Positions 40,215-41,539 of a DNA stretch of 41,539 bases are shown piece after piece. Every line of letters starts with the position of its first letter. The stretch's first letter is position 1. Source of the stretch: a virus. Both the position numbers and the translations under genes were made by a program. The DNA lies in the IMG/VR virus record IMGVR_UViG_3300025030_000029, positions 1 through 41,539 of that record. The stretch is one strand, 5' to 3'. Under the pieces are notes generated by a model. It searched no databases and was not told where the DNA came from. It saw only the letters and a program-made list of their open reading frames with translations.

Positions 40215-40535
40215 ATGATTATTAAAGTAAAGCAGGGCGCAGTAGATCAAAATTCTTGGCGTTTCCATGACGGCGTGCATGAGTTTGCTTATGCAGGAGT
40301 GGCAAGGGAAAGAATACCGCTGCTGGACGGAGTGCCGCACAACGAGCAAATGGGCATACAGTATGAGGGTGATGACGGAGTAGTGAGGGAAACACATTTC
40401 ATTGGCGCAGCAATGCCGGAAGAGTGCTTGATGCTGTCGTTCATCGACTTCAACGGCAAACCCCACGAAGTGTACACGGACGCACAGGCCTACCTGCTGA
40501 ACGATGCAGGGAAGACCATAGAGAGGTTGTCGTGA
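40215..40535 (+). CDS. Hypothetical protein in bracketed cassette
   Basis: A 106-residue alpha/beta protein with W-R-F-H-D-G, an acidic middle and C-terminal N-D-A-G-K-T. ATG has GGGAGAC upstream. It lies in the cassette between the 14-bp inverted repeats and overlaps the next gene by four bases. P22 has gp26 directly after gp10, so this two-gene unit is an insertion relative to P22. Unknown function. Confidence 0.6.
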   Translation: MIIKVKQGAVDQNSWRFHDGVHEFAYAGVARERIPLLDGVPHNEQMGIQYEGDDGVVRETHFIGAAMPEECLMLSFIDFNGKPHEVYTDAQAYLLNDAGKTIERLS

Positions 40536-40690
40536 CCTTTGCCGAGATAACCGAGAAGGCAAAACAGCGGGGATGGAAGACACCGACCAATGACGCCTTT
40601 GGCGAAGATGTCTGGCTCAGGTATTGGGACCAGTGTGCAAGGCACGAGGCAGACCCCACCACAGGAAGGCCGGTAGTTCCACACCGTTAA
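40532..40690 (+). CDS. 52-residue hypothetical protein
   Basis: GTG start overlapping the previous stop (GTGA). A basic-to-neutral, Trp-rich peptide with T-E-K-A-K-Q-R-G-W-K, then W-L-R-Y-W and a Pro/Val/His end. No fold recognised. Longer ATG starts in this frame would lie inside the previous gene. Confidence 0.55.
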   Translation: MTFAEITEKAKQRGWKTPTNDAFGEDVWLRYWDQCARHEADPTTGRPVVPHR

Positions 40691-40694
40691 CCGC

Positions 40695-40708
40695 TAGCTG
40701 GCTGGCTA
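40695..40708. repeat. 14-bp inverted repeat, right copy
   Basis: TAGCTGGCTGGCTA, four bases after the cassette's last stop and 14 bases before the needle start, complementary to 40173-40186. Confidence 0.7.
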
Positions 40709-40722
40709 GATAAGGATTTAAC

Positions 40723-41539
40723 ATGGCAGGCGAGAACCCGCAAACAACCCTCCCCCCCGTGCCGCGTGAGCCGCTGATTGACCAATCGGGGCGACAGTCG
40801 ATGCAGTGGACGCGATGGCTGCAACAGGTGCAGCGGGTCCTATCCTTTGCCGGAGGGGTGGCGTGGGGGATCATCAACAAGGCATCTTCCAGCCTGGATG
40901 ACATCGAGACCCGCACCCATGCCATGCTGCAAAGCATTCTTGGTACCGGAGACCGGCACATAACCGCAGCGGAAAACGCCGAAATAACCGCTCTGGACGC
41001 TCTTGACGCCGGGATGGTAGCCAAGACCGGCAACGCGGCTTATGCGGCGCGGTCGATCCAGGGAACCGCAAACGAGGTAGGGGTAAGTTACGGCGACGGG
41101 CAGAGCGACAACCCCACGGTGTTTCTCCCCGACCGGATAGAGGGACCGCGCATTTTCGGCGGGGAAGCGGATTATGCAACCTTTGAGGATGACGGGACAT
41201 TGGCGTTTACAGGCGCGGCTACCGTCTGGAAGGATGTTATGTTTCCCATGGCCCCCCCAAAGACTACCGGCGCAGGGAATCCGACATTGATCACCTACAA
41301 CGGGAATATGCGGGGGTACTCATTCGCCGTCAATGATGTCCACGACTTCGACCCACAGGAAATGGAACACGATTCAAAGGTGGGAAGCACCGCGACATTT
41401 CATGTCCACTTTCTCAGCCGCAGCAATGACGGGACAGACAGGGGTGTGAAATGGCAACTGGAATATGACGTTGAACCGGCAAGCGGGGCGGTCCCGGCAC
41501 CAACCACGGTAAGCGTGGACATCACCATACCAGCCGGAA
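40723..41539 (+). CDS. Tail needle/fibre protein, N-terminal part (continues at base 1)
   Basis: The 5' part of a 335-residue protein that runs across the circle junction to 318. Residues 1-30 are Pro-rich; 30-110 are helical, with heptad-like spacing as in a trimeric coiled coil; then Y-A-A-R-S-I-Q-G-T-A-N-E-V and N-P-T-V-F-L-P, frequent at the start of fibre beta domains. It has the position of P22 gp26, the tail needle, and a beta-rich end as in Sf6-type needles with a knob. ATG follows TAAGGATTTAAC. Confidence 0.75.
   Translation, partial: MAGENPQTTLPPVPREPLIDQSGRQSMQWTRWLQQVQRVLSFAGGVAWGIINKASSSLDDIETRTHAMLQSILGTGDRHITAAENAEITALDALDAGMVAKTGNAAYAARSIQGTANEVGVSYGDGQSDNPTVFLPDRIEGPRIFGGEADYATFEDDGTLAFTGAATVWKDVMFPMAPPKTTGAGNPTLITYNGNMRGYSFAVNDVHDFDPQEMEHDSKVGSTATFHVHFLSRSNDGTDRGVKWQLEYDVEPASGAVPAPTTVSVDITIPAG
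41413..41539. repeat. Direct terminal repeat, right copy (assembly overlap)
   Basis: Identical to bases 1-127; marks closure of the circle. The unique sequence is therefore 1-41412. Confidence 0.95.

Overview
The window is a complete, circularly assembled genome of a P22-like short-tailed phage (podovirus) of a Gram-negative host. The first and last 127 bases are identical, and one gene reads in frame across the junction, so the unique circle is 41,412 bp. The structural genes follow the P22 order: small and large terminase, portal, scaffold, coat, gp4-like and gp10-like tail factors, a needle/fibre, ejection proteins, tailspike. No integrase, CI-sized repressor, tRNA or rRNA was recognised. 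A Gram-negative host is inferred from the P22-type tail, a Sec-exported GH108 lysozyme and a small lipoprotein; the host genus cannot be read from the sequence.

Layout: (1) Right-going late block, from about 27.0 kb through the circle junction to 9.24 kb: small regulators, terminases, portal, an SGNH hydrolase, scaffold, coat, head fibre, a glycosyltransferase, gp4, gp10, a two-gene cassette bracketed by 14-bp inverted repeats, needle/fibre, four ejection-type proteins, three very small genes (Pro/Lys peptide, membrane protein, lipoprotein), tailspike and lysozyme, ending at a strong terminator at 9266-9305. (2) Left-going operon 16998 to 9304: a Cro-like XRE regulator, a GIY-YIG nuclease, a half-HTH peptide, a 764-residue fused DNA-modification enzyme, a DnaJ-type zinc-finger protein, a VRR-NUC nuclease, two HNH-type proteins and many small unknowns. 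(3) Right-going early operon 17178 to 24092: DEDD exonuclease, ERF annealing protein, NinB-like protein, a DNA-binding protein, a nucleotide-hydrolase-like protein, an HNH gene behind an attenuator-like leader, a replication protein carrying a GGGAAA repeat plus hairpin, and DnaB helicase. (4) Left-going operon 26902 to 24170: a BRO-N/KilAC antirepressor and small unknowns.

Two divergent control regions (about 17.0 kb and 26.95 kb) have recognisable promoters. The first has an 18-bp dyad operator over the left-going -10 box, probably bound by the 59-residue XRE protein. A gap at 27647-27931 has no gene but several good hairpins and may be a structured RNA. The strongest candidate for new biology is the 764-residue enzyme: a Cys-rich Fe-S/radical-SAM-like region, a GNAT/Mom-like middle and a SCPPY DNA methyltransferase in one chain, with a ribosome-binding site and ATG inside it at codon 281.
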